Counted from the stretch's first letter, positions 1-10,225 are shown. The stretch: 34,368 bases of DNA from Priapulus caudatus (GCF_000485595.1 NW_014577476.1:53777-88144), one strand, 5' to 3'. Numbers and translations are program-made. The notes: generated from the letters alone by a model not told the origin.

Positions 1-929
1 AGATTTGCCCATTGAATGACACGAGTTATTCATGCCGATCACCACGAGTTTCCCACCATCGCGGCTACCGACATCACACATCCGCTATCATACCGCCGCC
101 ACCGCCGCCCGAACTCCGCACCCACCATGAATTCCATGACCAATGAAACCTAACATTACCGATGACTGTCAAGTCTGCCTCACGCATAACTATGCAAACA
201 ATCGCCTTACACGTCTTCGATGTCCTTTTGGCCAAGCTTTACGCTACAACCAGAGCAGAACGTGCCTTGCATTCACCGACTACACATCAAGCTTTTGATC
301 TTCTTGTAATGATCAAGGAGCCTACGAACAGAGTACACAGTTAGAGCATCCGTCAAACATGTGTTCATCTAAGGCCTACGATCGATGTGACTCTAACTTG
401 GAAGACTCTAGCAAACTCATTAAACGGACGATGAGAGAGACCACTAAGCGAAATTCACTGACTCAGCCCCCAACGAAGTGGTCTAGATTATCATGTCCGG
501 TTTCTGCGAACAAAGTGACTCGGAATCGCCTTCATCACTTCGCGAAAGTATGCCGTTTTTCCAGCGTTTTAAGCAACACGATTCAAGTTATTATCGCAGC
601 GGCGCCCATTCCAACTATACGCAAGGACGCTATACCATTAGTAGAATTCTTCAAACACAGAGACCGAAGTATCTGTGATTAACAGTCCACAGACGCGGGG
701 GCGGGTCTGGCGTGCTTGTATTTGTAACTAACGCAACTCCGACGTGAGTTCTAGCAATCTCTTCTGGGCGCATCTCCCAGCCTTGCGCTAGAAGACACAG
801 ATCTAAGATATTATTCAAACCTGCGGTCATCGCCAGCGAACAACGAGGCCGCTAATCGCTACGATCCACTGTTCCATTTACAACGCAACTGGCCTGCTCA
901 CCGCGCACGCCACAGAGGGAGCGTAACGA
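1..929. other. Unassigned sequence, no supported gene
   Basis: Mixed-composition DNA. The open frames here (162-344, 359-682) are short, overlap in several frames and show no motif I recognise. A short GCC-rich patch near 90-115 is the only compositional feature. I see no RNA gene or mobile-element signature. Confidence 0.5.
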
Positions 930-1185
930 CACGTACCCGCGCCCAGAATTACACGCACGTGACACGCAGGTACCAGCACGCTCAGGCCAACGCCCGGGCT
1001 ACACGCCAATGCGCCTACACCACCAGATCACACGCGCGCTCACCACGTAACACGCCGCAAACTCACGTACTCGCGAGTACCCGAAGATACACGACAACGT
1101 ACACGTCGCGGTACACTCGCCCGATACTTCGGCCGCGCTCGCTAGTGGCTGTACCGCGATGTACACGCTCGGCTGCCTAGATTCC
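930..1185. repeat. ACACG/ACGC-rich degenerate block
   Basis: This strand is dominated by ACACGC, TACACG and CACGTA words. At about 1190-1200 the bias switches abruptly to the complementary words (CGTGT, GTGCGT), which then continue to about 2930. The open frames across it (959-1180 and 999-1193) are low-complexity translations and not genes. Confidence 0.5.
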
Positions 1186-1199
1186 TCCGTCACTCCAGC

Positions 1200-2930
1200 G
1201 TGTTACCGTCGCCAGCCTGTCGTGCGTGTCTACGTGCGTAGTGCCGCTGCATGTTTCGGCTGTAGCCGCTAGCGCAGTATCTGCCGCGTGTGACCCGTAT
1301 GCCACGTTTACTCCTCTCGCGTGCTTACCGTGCCTGTCCCCAGTCCGCTATACGCTCGCTTGTTACACTTGCTGTCGTCGTGCGTGCTCTACGCGCGTGT
1401 AGTGCGTGTATCTCCGTACCCACGTTACGTGGTGTATCTTGGCGTGTACGGTGCGTTGTACCGCGTGTTAAGTCACTTACATCCTGAGGTTCTCGCATGC
1501 GCGGGCTTGCCGTGCGTGAGCCAGCAGCCTGTTCGCGCTAAGCGTGATGTTGTCGAGCAGGCATGAGAGACGTCCGAGCCACGGTTCATGTTGGAACTGT
1601 TCTCATCCAGTTGATGTCCAGTTTGTGTACCTGCGTGTACGTGCGCGTGTTTTACCCGCGGCCTGGTGTATACGCTCGCTTGTACCTGGCGAGGGGGCGA
1701 ACCCCCCAGCTGCCCACAGCGTTGCTGTCTCTTCCACGCATTCGAACAGGGCTGCAAAACACATGAGGACACGGGCTGCGTCAGTTGCTGGTAACAGCAT
1801 TGCTGCGGCAGTGCTGGAATAACGAGCATGGGCTGCGTCAGTCGCTGGATAACAGCCATGGCCTTGGCGTCAGTGTTGGTAACAGCATGGCTTGCGTCAG
1901 TGTGGGATAACAGCATGCTGCGTCAGGTGCTTGGGATATTTGAGATCATGCGTCGTGGCTGCCTGTGTACCGCGGTTAGCCACTGGGGGATAAACAGCAC
2001 TGCATCGTCAGTGCCTGGATAACAGCGATGGCTGCGTCAGTGCTGGATAACAGGTCGGGGTGTCTATTACTGGTGCAGTGTCGTTGGAACCGTCGAATCT
2101 CACGGGCTCGAGATAGTGTGGGCCGTGTTGCGTCAGCTGCTGGAATAACAGCATGGCTGCGTGCGTGGGATTGGTTACTTGGGCGTGTACGTCGCCGGTA
2201 ACAGCAGCTGTACGCGTGTACGTGCATTGTAACCGCGTGGTCAGTGCTGTACGCTTGCGAGTTTGACATATCTCAGATGTGAGCCCGTCGCCGTTCGTGC
2301 TTGGTACGTGAGTCAAGAGTCGACGATCTGGCTAGTACGGTCAATGTACTGGTGGGCGATGTATACCAAGCAGCATGGCTGCGTACAGTTGGCTCGGATA
2401 TGTACCCTGCGACATAGTGGCCGCTGTGCGTGTTACCCGCATGTTACGCTCGAATTGTGTACTCTCGCGGGTAACAAGCTATGTGCGCCGCCGTGTGACG
2501 TTGCGTGTGTGTGCTCTGCGGTAAGATACACGTTGGATCTGCGCCGTCGCCGTGGCTGGTAACTAGAATGGTATTGGGTTGATCGATAGCGTGTGCGGAT
2601 TGTAGATCATGTGCCTGCGTTTGTACGTGTAGCGTGCTTGTACCGCGCGAACAACCATGACTGCTGTACGCGGTGTACCTGCTGGTACTGCTTACTAGAC
2701 GTAAGGTTCGCGACGCGCAGCACACCAGTGCTATACAATTGGCTCCTCGCTGTGTCCTCTGCTGTCCAAAAATTGTTTTACTCGCGTATCCGAGTGCGTT
2801 TTTTGTCATCGCACAAACGTCGTGTACCGATGGCCGTGTATACTGCGTTTGTACGCTGCGTGACTGATACGCGCGGTGTTACAGTGGGGTGGTTAACCTC
2901 CGCTTTCTTAGTGGCGTGTGCCCTTGCCTG
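1200..2930. repeat. GT/GC-rich degenerate satellite-like region
   Basis: Words such as GCGTGTAC, GTACGTG, TACCGCGTG and GGTAACAGC recur throughout with no fixed spacing except in the embedded minisatellite. All the overlapping open frames (for example 1473-1916, 1544-1822, 2008-2316, 2444-2809, 2593-2931) are cysteine-, arginine- or valine-rich products of this composition. They occur on both strands in several frames at once, so none is called as a gene. Confidence 0.45.
1773..2165. repeat. Minisatellite, about 27-bp unit, 8-9 degenerate copies
   Basis: The unit joins GGCTGCGTCAGTGCTGG to ATAACAGCAT. Copies are recognisable at about 1773, 1803, 1830, 1861, 1890, 1918, 2000, 2028 and 2128. 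They differ by small insertions and deletions more than by substitutions, and one long interruption lies at about 1935-1995. A stray half-unit (CAGCATGGCTGCGTACAGTT) is seen at about 2372. The array explains the open frames 1828-2022 and 1976-2269. Confidence 0.75.
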
Positions 2931-4508
2931 AGAACGCCTGTTAACGAACTGTCCCATAAGCGCCTGTGAAGCGGCGTAACAAATATTTTTCCGATGCGAT
3001 GTAACCTCTTAGTATGCAGCGCGTCGAGACTGCCGGCAATATGTGATACGTACCGGATCGCAACATTAACTATGAATAACAGTGAATGCAGTTGTCTTGT
3101 GCACCAATCTATCCATTAGAATAATCTCCAGTGCGGCGTTTCTTTAGAGGAGTTACACGCATTTATTTTATTATTTAATAATATAATGAATAGGTATAAT
3201 TGTGCTCTCATGATTGTTAGTAGGTGACGTAGAAGGCAGGTGAAGTTATATATGGGTTAATATAATATGTACAAAGACTAAATGGTATTTGTTGTAGACT
3301 AAACTTGATGCTGTTGGGTGCTACGTTAGATTGTGCTCAAGTTATATGTTAATCTCCGGTATCTCCACTATGGAGGTACTCTAGTGAATATATAGTGGAA
3401 ATGTAATACGGACTCTCACCCCGGTTGAAAGTAGTATTAAAACTAATAGATAGGTATTATAGTTAGACTTATATAGGAGTCAAAGGCTCGCTCAACCGCG
3501 ATAATTGTGTCGTTCTCAGTAATGCGACTCAGACCTTGCTCCCCAAGATGTGTATTAGCATAGCGTTTAGTTTCGCTGTTTCGCGGCTGATTAGTGTGCA
3601 TAGGGTCTGACTCTCTCCGAGAGCGGTCTTACGGATATGAACATACGATATAGTCGTCCAATCTATGATTAAGTTACTAGACATAAACGCGTTACGACAG
3701 GCTCGGATTAGTTTTACCAATTCTCATCCGGTGAATATCCGTCCCACCACCACGGATGGCCCTGCAGAGCTGACAGCGAAGTCTGTGAACAGCTGGCTCG
3801 CGGATTGCTGGACAGGGATTTCTTATCGTCCCTTCCTCGCGTCATTCTGCAGGAGTGTACTACTGATACATTCGATATTTCTGAGCAGATGTGACTACGG
3901 TGGCGCTCTCCGTCGGATTTCGATTCTCTCGAAGACCGAGCAATATCCGCGTTTCTGCGCTGCTCGGTGATGGAGATCTGTGCAGTGCTCTGTTGCCATT
4001 CAGTTATACCTAAACTCATTCTTTAGGTGGAATTAATGTATATATAGTAGAACCGCTTGAACTTGGATGCTGTGCTCTCTGACGCCTCGCCGGAACTCTC
4101 GTCAGAGTGGACTAGATTCTGCAGCGACTACTAGTAGCATCATCGTCATATCACGTCGCGCCGACGGGTATTACGATTGCCGTAGCAGCGTGGGCGAGTT
4201 AGAATCAGTGAGGTATGTATATGATAGTCGATAGTTGAGTATAGTATTTGCGGCATGTGACTAATCGTGCAGATTTTAAATGATGAAGTGATTAATTATC
4301 TGATGGCGAAATTCGGGATAAATATAAATTTCATGACAATCGGGTCAAAAGTGCAGAAGTTACAGGTTCTAGAATATTTCGACGAAAAATGTTGTTACCA
4401 TGGCAACGATGACTTCGCCCACACCAAAAACGATTGGCGTCTTCGCTTTACGATAACGCACCTCCATGCGAAATCTGCAGCCGGTAGAGCGTTCACAAAG
4501 AAATCTCT
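2931..4508. other. Unassigned sequence, no supported gene
   Basis: AT-richer DNA without a convincing coding region. The frames 3665-3970 (+) and 3714-4019 (-) overlap on opposite strands and show no known domain. No repeat longer than a few units was seen. Confidence 0.45.

Positions 4509-4550
<42 letters not shown>
4509..4550. repeat. Uninterrupted CGG/GCG trinucleotide repeat, 14 units
   Basis: About 42 nt of pure GCG repeat. It reads as poly-arginine in frame 4267-4608 (+), poly-proline in 4369-4668 (-) and poly-arginine in 4395-4601 (-). None of these frames has other support as a gene. The tract lies in a locally ordinary composition, so it is an expanded microsatellite and not part of a long GC island. 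Confidence 0.9.
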
Positions 4551-4551
<1 letters not shown>

Positions 4552-4569
4552 GACGATGCCAAACCCATA

Positions 4570-4599
4570 GTATCCCCACGAACTTCGTTCGGGGGATAC
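4570..4599. other. 13-bp hairpin next to the CGG repeat
   Basis: Arms GTATCCCC (4570-4577) with GGGGATAC (4592-4599), and CGAAC (4579-4583) with GTTCG (4587-4591). The loop is TTC and A4578 is a single-base bulge. It starts about 20 bp after the CGG tract. Its function is unknown. Confidence 0.75.
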
Positions 4600-4677
4600 A
4601 ATAATTAAGAATGATCTATAGCAGACGAGTACGAGAGAAGCAAAGCTGCACTTGTGCACTGCACGCAACAGTCCGCA

Positions 4678-4766
4678 TGCAATACGTCAGCGTGCAACAG
4701 TCAGCGTGTAATACGTCAGCGTTCAATGCGTCAGCGTGCAATACGTCAGCGTGCAATACGTCCGCG
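4678..4766. repeat. Minisatellite, 15-bp unit TGCAATACGTCAGCG, 6 copies
   Basis: Units lie at 4678-4692, 4693-4706 (one base shorter), 4707-4721, 4722-4736, 4737-4751 and 4752-4766. The array is almost perfect with a few substitutions. Read on the minus strand it gives a HADVL-type pentapeptide repeat in the frame 4616-4912, which I take as a by-product and not as a gene. Confidence 0.9.
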
Positions 4767-6826
4767 TGCAATGATTCATGACTGATTATACTTTTTATTC
4801 CATCGGCATATATTTGTCGAATAGATTTTAAACGAGTTAGTAAACTTTGCGCTAAACCAAAATTGTAGATTATTGAGACTCCATATAACAAATGCTGATG
4901 CACTAATTGCACGCGTAGATGCCAAGCGCGTTCTCACGTAAATTTCCACACGACATCGCACGAGATGCAGAATATTAAATTGAGAGTCCATTTTGCTAAT
5001 ATTGCACACAACTGACCAGCATAATAGCAGATAAAATCACATTTCAACGCTGTGCGTGCTTTAAAGTGTATAATATAAATGCATTGCAGCCCTTCCGAGC
5101 TGTTGTCGATACATTCCCCGAGTGCTACTTGCATTCAGGTATAATTGAATAAATTCTAGCCCATATTGAACCGAGACAGTCGTATAATTAGGTTAGAACG
5201 GAAATTAAAACCACCGCAATGGCTACATTTGTAAAACAATGCAGACTACGCGAACTTTCTGACCAAGCTGTATATTTCCCTCACTTTTGTCTATTTTGAC
5301 CTTATTCGATGCTCTCCCGGCTGTAAAAGCCAAATGTGATTAAACAGTAGCCAGCGTAAGCGACTTGTCCGCCCCTCCTCGGCTTGATCAGTCTTCTTTT
5401 TCCATGCCGGCCGAATTGTTGATAAACGTGGCTATCAGTTAGCGGACAGATGTCAGTATCTCATTAAATAAAGCGGCAAGAATGACAACTAAATCTTTTT
5501 GTAATGACCGAAATGATGACTCGATGAAATAATGCAATCCCGTCTGAAATTCTAAACCGCAATAATGACATCGCATACAAATTGAGACCGAAAACTAATA
5601 GTCTTATTTGTAATTAAACCTAAAGAGATAACGCACTAGGAACTAGAAATGTAATCTAACCTAAACGAAATTTCGATTGAACAGTAATTTACATGATATA
5701 GTTGACTTGCAATTCTGTAAAGTTGTAACTTTAAAACAAAAACAAAAAAATACGCTTCACATTGAATTATATATACACTAAATTTATCGAATTGAAACTA
5801 AAAATCGGTCTAAATATTTGTATGATGAATTACGAGCAGATGAAACCTCTACACTCGAATATAATTATTGTGCACAGACATTCGCTGAATTATTTGTTTA
5901 GCTATATATTTTTATTTGATGTTAATATTATTTTGGAATTTTGCTAGTTTCTTTTGTGCTTGAATGCTAGAGTCACGAAAGCCTACTCGTACAGTATTAA
6001 TATAGCTGCATTGCATGAAGGATGCGAGGACCTCTATAACGACTGAAATTGAGGCAGCATAAGCGTCTTCAAAATGATTTTATTTACCAAGCTCAGACAT
6101 GAGGACGTCACGTGGAGGAATCGCAAGCACAATCGGGGATGAAAATAGAGAAAAAATCGCACGCAAAAGCCACATTTGCTCCCAACCTTCGGGGCAGTCA
6201 TTGTTAATACGCGTATACGTGCGCGCCCACTTGTGTATCACACTGCGTGGATACCTCATCGCAGCTGTATACTCCTTGTGTGTAGATTTTTTTCGCGACG
6301 CTACATTTGCGTCGATAAAACCAACGACATGAAATACACTACTCTAATTACATTGCAACGCAATTAGCAATGTTGAAAAAGCAAAAACTAGTTTTTATGA
6401 TGACGTCGATTTGGACATTGGACAGGAATTGATATTCAACCTGATCATAACAACTAGCTACCGACGCTTCTATAGTAACGGATTCTCTAGGCTATTAAAT
6501 ATCTAGGTAACGAATCTAACAAATTTCACTACAGTTCAACGACCTAAAAATAACGCAGAAGCAATAATAGCAAAAGCTACAACTAACACATAAAAATGAA
6601 AGTTATCACCCTCTCGCCCTCTCACCCTTTCGCCCTCAAGCCCAAAACGCGCGACCTCACAAGTTGCGCAAGACAAGTCACGGCACGCAGTTTTGGAATA
6701 AATACGCCCTCTTGAGAATTCAACCTGAGGTGCACTCAGAACAGAGACATTCGGATCGAGAGCAGGACCAACAGCCGACTGTCTCCGGCCACGGCGGCTG
6801 GCTCACGATGAGTCAGTTACCCTGGG
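4767..6826. other. Unassigned AT-rich sequence, no supported gene
   Basis: About 2 kb of AT-rich DNA with only short frames (largest 77 codons) lacking recognisable motifs. A pyrimidine-rich stretch with repeated CCCTCTCGCCCT-like words occurs near 6610-6645. I see no RNA gene. Confidence 0.45.
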
Positions 6827-6896
6827 CGGGACGCGTGATTTTGTGTCCTAGGTCAATCAAGAACATTGGGTTGTAGTGAGCGCTGCTATTGGTTGA
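6827..6896 (+). repeat. Left inverted arm of the 550-bp element
   Basis: Pairs with 7306-7376. The longest exact shared blocks are GTCAATCAAGAACAT and GAGCGCTGC. Confidence 0.75.
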
Positions 6897-6968
6897 GCTT
6901 GTTTCGTCGCTCAATGACGTCACAGTGTTGTCATATACATAGCACATCCAAAATTCTCAATTCAAATA

Positions 6969-7031
6969 TGACTCAATATCCTATCGAGTACATCGCGAGC
7001 GTCAAGTATGAAAGGTCGGTGGATCGAATCC
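6969..7031 (+). other. tRNA-like Pol III promoter remnant (SINE-like)
   Basis: GGATCGAATCC at 7021-7031 matches the box-B consensus GGTTCGANTCC at all but one position. About 50 bp upstream, TGACTCAATATC and the following GAGTACATCGCGAGCG resemble a degenerate box A and D-arm region. The spacing fits a tRNA-derived internal promoter. The T-arm stem does not pair well and no full cloverleaf forms, so this is not a functional tRNA. A decayed SINE head carried inside the element is the best guess. Confidence 0.35.
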
Positions 7032-7200
7032 CATCTGTTTTCTAATTATTTTCCTGTTTTCTGTATTTTTCTATCTTTATCCGTTTAACATTTTTTTCCA
7101 ATTAACGCAAATATTTACATGATTTATTTACATCATTTTAATAACAACAATTAATTTTTACAACAATTAAAAATTATATTTTTTATATATTTTTTTAAAT

Positions 7201-7252
7201 AGGGTTTGGGTTAGGGTTAAGGTTAGGGTTAGGGTTAGGGTTAGGGTTAGGG
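7201..7252 (+). repeat. Interstitial telomeric-type (TTAGGG)n array
   Basis: About eight TTAGGG-type units, five of them perfect (7224-7252), after slightly degenerate ones (AGGGTTTGGG, GGTTAAGG). The array is only about 50 bp and lies between an AT-rich tract and the right inverted arm, so it is an interstitial repeat and not a chromosome end. Confidence 0.9.
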
Positions 7253-7305
7253 TCACAATGCAGTGAATGCACGATAAAACAAGAGTTTGAGGCACGTGAT
7301 TTATA

Positions 7306-7376
7306 TCAACCAATGGCAGCGCTCGCTAGAGCCCTATGTTCTTGATTGACATAAGAAAAAAAATCACGCGGCCGGG
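7306..7376 (-). repeat. Right inverted arm of the 550-bp element
   Basis: Reverse complement of the left arm with a few substitutions. It follows the telomeric array by about 50 bp. Confidence 0.75.
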
Positions 7377-8330
7377 ACAACTCTGCCGTCTGGAGATTCT
7401 ATTTGATGAACCTATTTGGAGACGCTGCCATCTGGAGATGCTAACCGATAATCCTACTTGGAGAATATTACGTCACCGTTAGCACCGTACCGACCGACGA
7501 CACTGCTCGAAGGATTCAACACAGGCCACCCTCTACTACTATCTGCTAATAGGAGCCACCCCGAGATTACGAACCAACACGTACCTGCACAAGCCAGCCA
7601 CCACTATACACTCGTAAGATCACCGCTACACTGATTGTCATTGACTATCCGGAACTATTCTATATGTTTGTTAAATATATACATGATTCTATACAGCAAA
7701 TTCCTGGGTTATTTGCGCATTTATGTGTGTGGTTGTTATCGACATTTGCGTAGCACATCAAGTGAGTCATTTAAGACACATATGCCGTGGTGGTGAGAAC
7801 CTCTTTATACTTCTCAGTGAGGGGCGTAGCCCATGATGATGTGTAGGGCCAGTTATTAACAGCTTGAATTGAACATCTAAAAATAAAATTCGTGACGTTT
7901 CGTTTTCATTTTGGCATTTAGCCTATGACTCGAGTATAAGCGATACCTTGTGTACATATTTGCTAATTAATTAAGCTAATCGTCCTTCAATAAACTCACG
8001 ACTCACAGGGATCATAGCTAAGACATGTATATACAATAGCTAGAATTTATAGCAATGTAACTCGAATCGTTCACGCCATAATTATGATAGTTAGTAAACT
8101 TTCCTACCGGCCATAGCCGCGCATATATTAGCTAGTATGAGCGATACATTCCTACCGGCGTATATGCGGCGGGGTCCATGGGCGGGGTACGAAAAATGAA
8201 AACGAAACGTTACGAGTTCTATTTTTATCCTCCAATCACAGGTCGGAGCAATTACTCTGTTTAGACGCATGTTACGCGAGCGCACACGGCATTGTCCCAT
8301 ACTTGCATATGCATTCATGTAGATGTGTAC
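7377..8330. other. Unassigned sequence, possible LTR-like remnant
   Basis: No coding frame. A local degenerate duplication is visible at 7385-7475, where CTGGAGAT, TATTTGGAGA and CTACTTGGAGA recur. The segment about 7620-7760 has the flavour of a solo LTR end (an AT-rich part, then TGTGTGGTTGTTATC, then GTAGCACA), but I found no second copy and no flanking duplication, so it is not called as one. Confidence 0.3.
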
Positions 8331-8333
8331 ATC

Positions 8334-8471
8334 ACACCGAGCACACGCACACGCGAACGCATGCAAACACGCGCATGCACACATACGCGCCCACGCACAA
8401 GCACACACAAATGCACACACACACGCACACGCACACGCACTCGCACTCGCACACACCTACTATACACGCAC
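8334..8471. repeat. Imperfect (CA)n/(CGCA)n microsatellite
   Basis: Alternating CACACG, CACGCA and CACTCG units without a strict period. All six frames stay partly open across it and give His/Thr- or Cys/Val-rich peptides (8091-8456, 8292-8604), which are artefacts of the repeat. Confidence 0.85.
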
Positions 8472-9111
8472 GCGCGCTCGCACGTACACAATATACATAC
8501 ATTATGAGATGCATCCGCCAATATATCGCGCGTTGATTGAACTTTTACCCATTTATATTATATGGGTCAAATTCCAAGACAAGCGTCCGCCATTATCATT
8601 ATAGTTCAAGTTCTGATGTATATGTAATCACTCACTTTTAGTCACTACAATTTGACTGGACCACTTTATAGCGCGATGTTTCATCGATAATATTAGGTAC
8701 GCGGGAATAAAATGAATATGTGATTACATAAAATAAACAATCGCATCTTTTTATCATCTAAGGAACGCCATTCTCCGACGATGAGTTATCAGTTGGGAAA
8801 GTATTCTCACTATGTTCTTTGCGGTCACAGATGTTTGTGTATTAAAATTAGAGGTTTGCATTCACGTCACCGCACGAAATTATGAACTTGCTTACAACTG
8901 GCTCTGATATATAATAGGCCGGCAGCGCAGTCGTTACGATACCGACAGACAAATTACGAAGTTAATTATAGGAAATTATACGATTCTCAACTAGAATATA
9001 TCTGATGTCGGTTTCACTGGAATCGCCACGGTCGGCAGACATGCGCTTAGTAACCCTCCTAACGAAACGTGCGATCATCGCACAGAATGCATTATGTATG
9101 ACTAGCTAAAA
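8472..9111. other. Unassigned sequence, no supported gene
   Basis: Mixed AT-rich DNA. I saw no open frame of note, no repeat array and no RNA gene signature. Confidence 0.45.
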
Positions 9112-9128
9112 CCCGCGCTACGCGCGGG
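9112..9128. other. GC-rich perfect hairpin, 7-bp stem
   Basis: CCCGCGC at 9112-9118 pairs with GCGCGGG at 9122-9128 around the loop TAC, within AT-rich flanks. GC hairpins near element ends are a Helitron hallmark, but the base context after the hairpin (CTTAG) does not give the usual CTRR end, so no element is called. Confidence 0.6.
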
Positions 9129-9464
9129 CTTAGTGACTGTGATGCATGTGTTACCAATACAGTAGTGTTCTGTGTATAAAGGTGTTACATGGAGAGTTTA
9201 GTTGTTGCACATGTTTGTTTTTTTATGGTTGAGATGTCAATACAAATACATGTACAATCATGTTACCGCTAACACATTAACCATTTGTTTGGCAAGTACA
9301 CAGTGAAATACAGACACACGCACGCACGCACGCACGCACGCACACACACAAATGTTTTATTGTATGCTATGTAGAAACTACTGGTTGATGATACGGACTC
9401 CAAAGTTAGAATATAGATAGATCTGAATGGGCTGGTAGGTCGGGCGACTGATGAACCACTTGGC
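9129..9464. other. Unassigned sequence with a CACG microsatellite
   Basis: AT-rich DNA containing a (CACG)n tract of about six units followed by (CA)n at about 9312-9350. The frame 9378-9572 (-) has no recognisable motif. Confidence 0.5.
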
Positions 9465-9503
9465 TGCGTAGCACGTAATAATACTAATATTACGTGCTTC
9501 GCA
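9465..9503. other. 15-bp near-perfect hairpin
   Basis: TGCGTAGCACGTAAT (9465-9479) pairs with ATTACGTGCTTCGCA (9489-9503) with a single mismatch and a 9-nt loop. It is a candidate remnant of a fold-back element, as no flanking direct repeat is obvious. Confidence 0.7.
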
Positions 9504-9735
9504 TGTTTCCACTGTGTGCGGACCAGGTAATATTGCGTGGTTGTGATCGCTTATTTCTACGCATGTTTGCACAACAAATACAACTTGTACATCTCGTATG
9601 GGAAAATAGCTACTGAATATTTAACTTCATTATTACATGGTTATTTCTACTTACATTATGGGGCTTACACAAATCTCAGCACACAGACACAGAAGTTAGA
9701 ACACAGATACACAGAACAACACGAAATTGAAACCT

Positions 9736-9803
9736 GTTGAAACCACTGATCTTTAGTATATATATATATATATATATATATTATAGAGATCAGTGGTTGA
9801 AAC
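9736..9803. mobile_element. 52-bp hAT-like micro-element with 8-bp target duplication
   Basis: The 8-mer GTTGAAAC occurs directly on both sides (9736-9743 and 9796-9803). Between them, 9744-9795 begins CACTGATCT and ends AGATCAGTG, a perfect 9-bp inverted repeat, and the middle is almost pure TA dinucleotide. An 8-bp target duplication and CA..TG ends are typical of the hAT superfamily. The element is far shorter than usual MITEs. The alternative is a TA microsatellite that by chance has palindromic flanks. Confidence 0.6.
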
Positions 9804-10056
9804 AGAACGAAAACAAAACAGCGCCCCCTATTTTGAGGCAAATGTGTACGTTTTTTGTTTTGTTTTTGTCTTTTTAAAGCCGTTTTTACGGTTTTCAACC
9901 GAGTATAGTTTAGAACCCGTCCCGCGTGTACTCATCGATCTCTTTTGTAAATTTGGCGCTATTTGGATCCAAACTGACGGAGCCTTTCATTAACATTCAT
10001 ACAACATTCGCCAAATTATAGTAAGATTCGATGCCAAATAACCCACTGCCGGGTTA
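9804..10056. other. Unassigned sequence left of the FEN/CXC element
   Basis: AT-rich DNA ending in a small imperfect palindrome (AACCCACTGCCGGGTT, 10040-10055). No gene was seen. Confidence 0.45.
10054..10056 (+). repeat. Putative left 3-bp target duplication TTA
   Basis: TTA precedes TAGTCC, the outermost bases shared by both inverted repeats. The mirror copy TTA is at 17800-17802. Three bases can match by chance, so this is suggestive only. Confidence 0.4.
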
Positions 10057-10148
10057 TAGTCCAGGCAAGGCGTAATCGTCATAATAGTGTAAGCTTGTTT
10101 TTCAACATATATAATGTTTTTTTGCTGTTTCTGGTCAATTTTAGGATG

Positions 10149-10225
10149 CTGATTCCAAATCCGATGTATGCCAGCTCGTAAGTGTTGAGCATTTTTTTCT
10201 AGAGCACAAAATCCAAATGTCCGCC
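10149..10225 (+). repeat. Internal sub-repeat A within the left inverted repeat
   Basis: Degenerate direct copy of 10484-10563: both run CTGRTTYCAAATCYGATGTATGCCAG, then a short variable part, then GAGCATTTTT, then an A-rich stretch ending in AAATG with a CC-rich follow-up. The same pair exists in the right inverted repeat. Confidence 0.65.

Larger units (their letters stand above)
6827..7376. mobile_element. 550-bp inverted-repeat element enclosing a TTAGGG array
   Basis: The ends are inverted copies of each other over about 71 bp: 6827-6896 and 7306-7376 share CGCGTGATTTT, TCAATCAAGAACAT, GAGCGCTGC and ATTGGTTGA in mirrored order. The interior holds a tRNA-like segment with a box-B match, an AT-rich tract and a telomeric-type array just before the right arm. 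There is no coding capacity, so it behaves like a non-autonomous MITE. I could not find a clean target-site duplication, and the outermost few bases of the arms are imperfect (GGCGGGA versus CCCGGCC), so the edges are approximate. Confidence 0.65.

Noticed and set aside
1473-1916. 147-codon minus-strand frame
   Set aside because: Spans the GT-rich degenerate region and the start of the minisatellite, overlaps other frames on both strands and has no domain motif.
6969-7045. Functional tRNA gene
   Set aside because: Box B is nearly perfect, but the T-arm stem and the acceptor stem do not pair and no anticodon arm can be drawn.
7201-7252. Chromosome end suggested by TTAGGG units
   Set aside because: Only about eight units, with unique DNA on both sides and enclosed between inverted arms; it is an interstitial array.
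7620-7760. Solo LTR
   Set aside because: Only a loose resemblance to an LTR end; no paired copy, no TG..CA boundary with a target duplication.
8091-8604. His/Thr- and Cys/Ala-rich open frames on both strands
   Set aside because: Translations of a CA/CG microsatellite in several frames.
9112-9140. Helitron 3' end
   Set aside because: A GC hairpin is present but the following bases (CTTAG) do not provide the CTRR end before a T, and no 5' TC end was identified.
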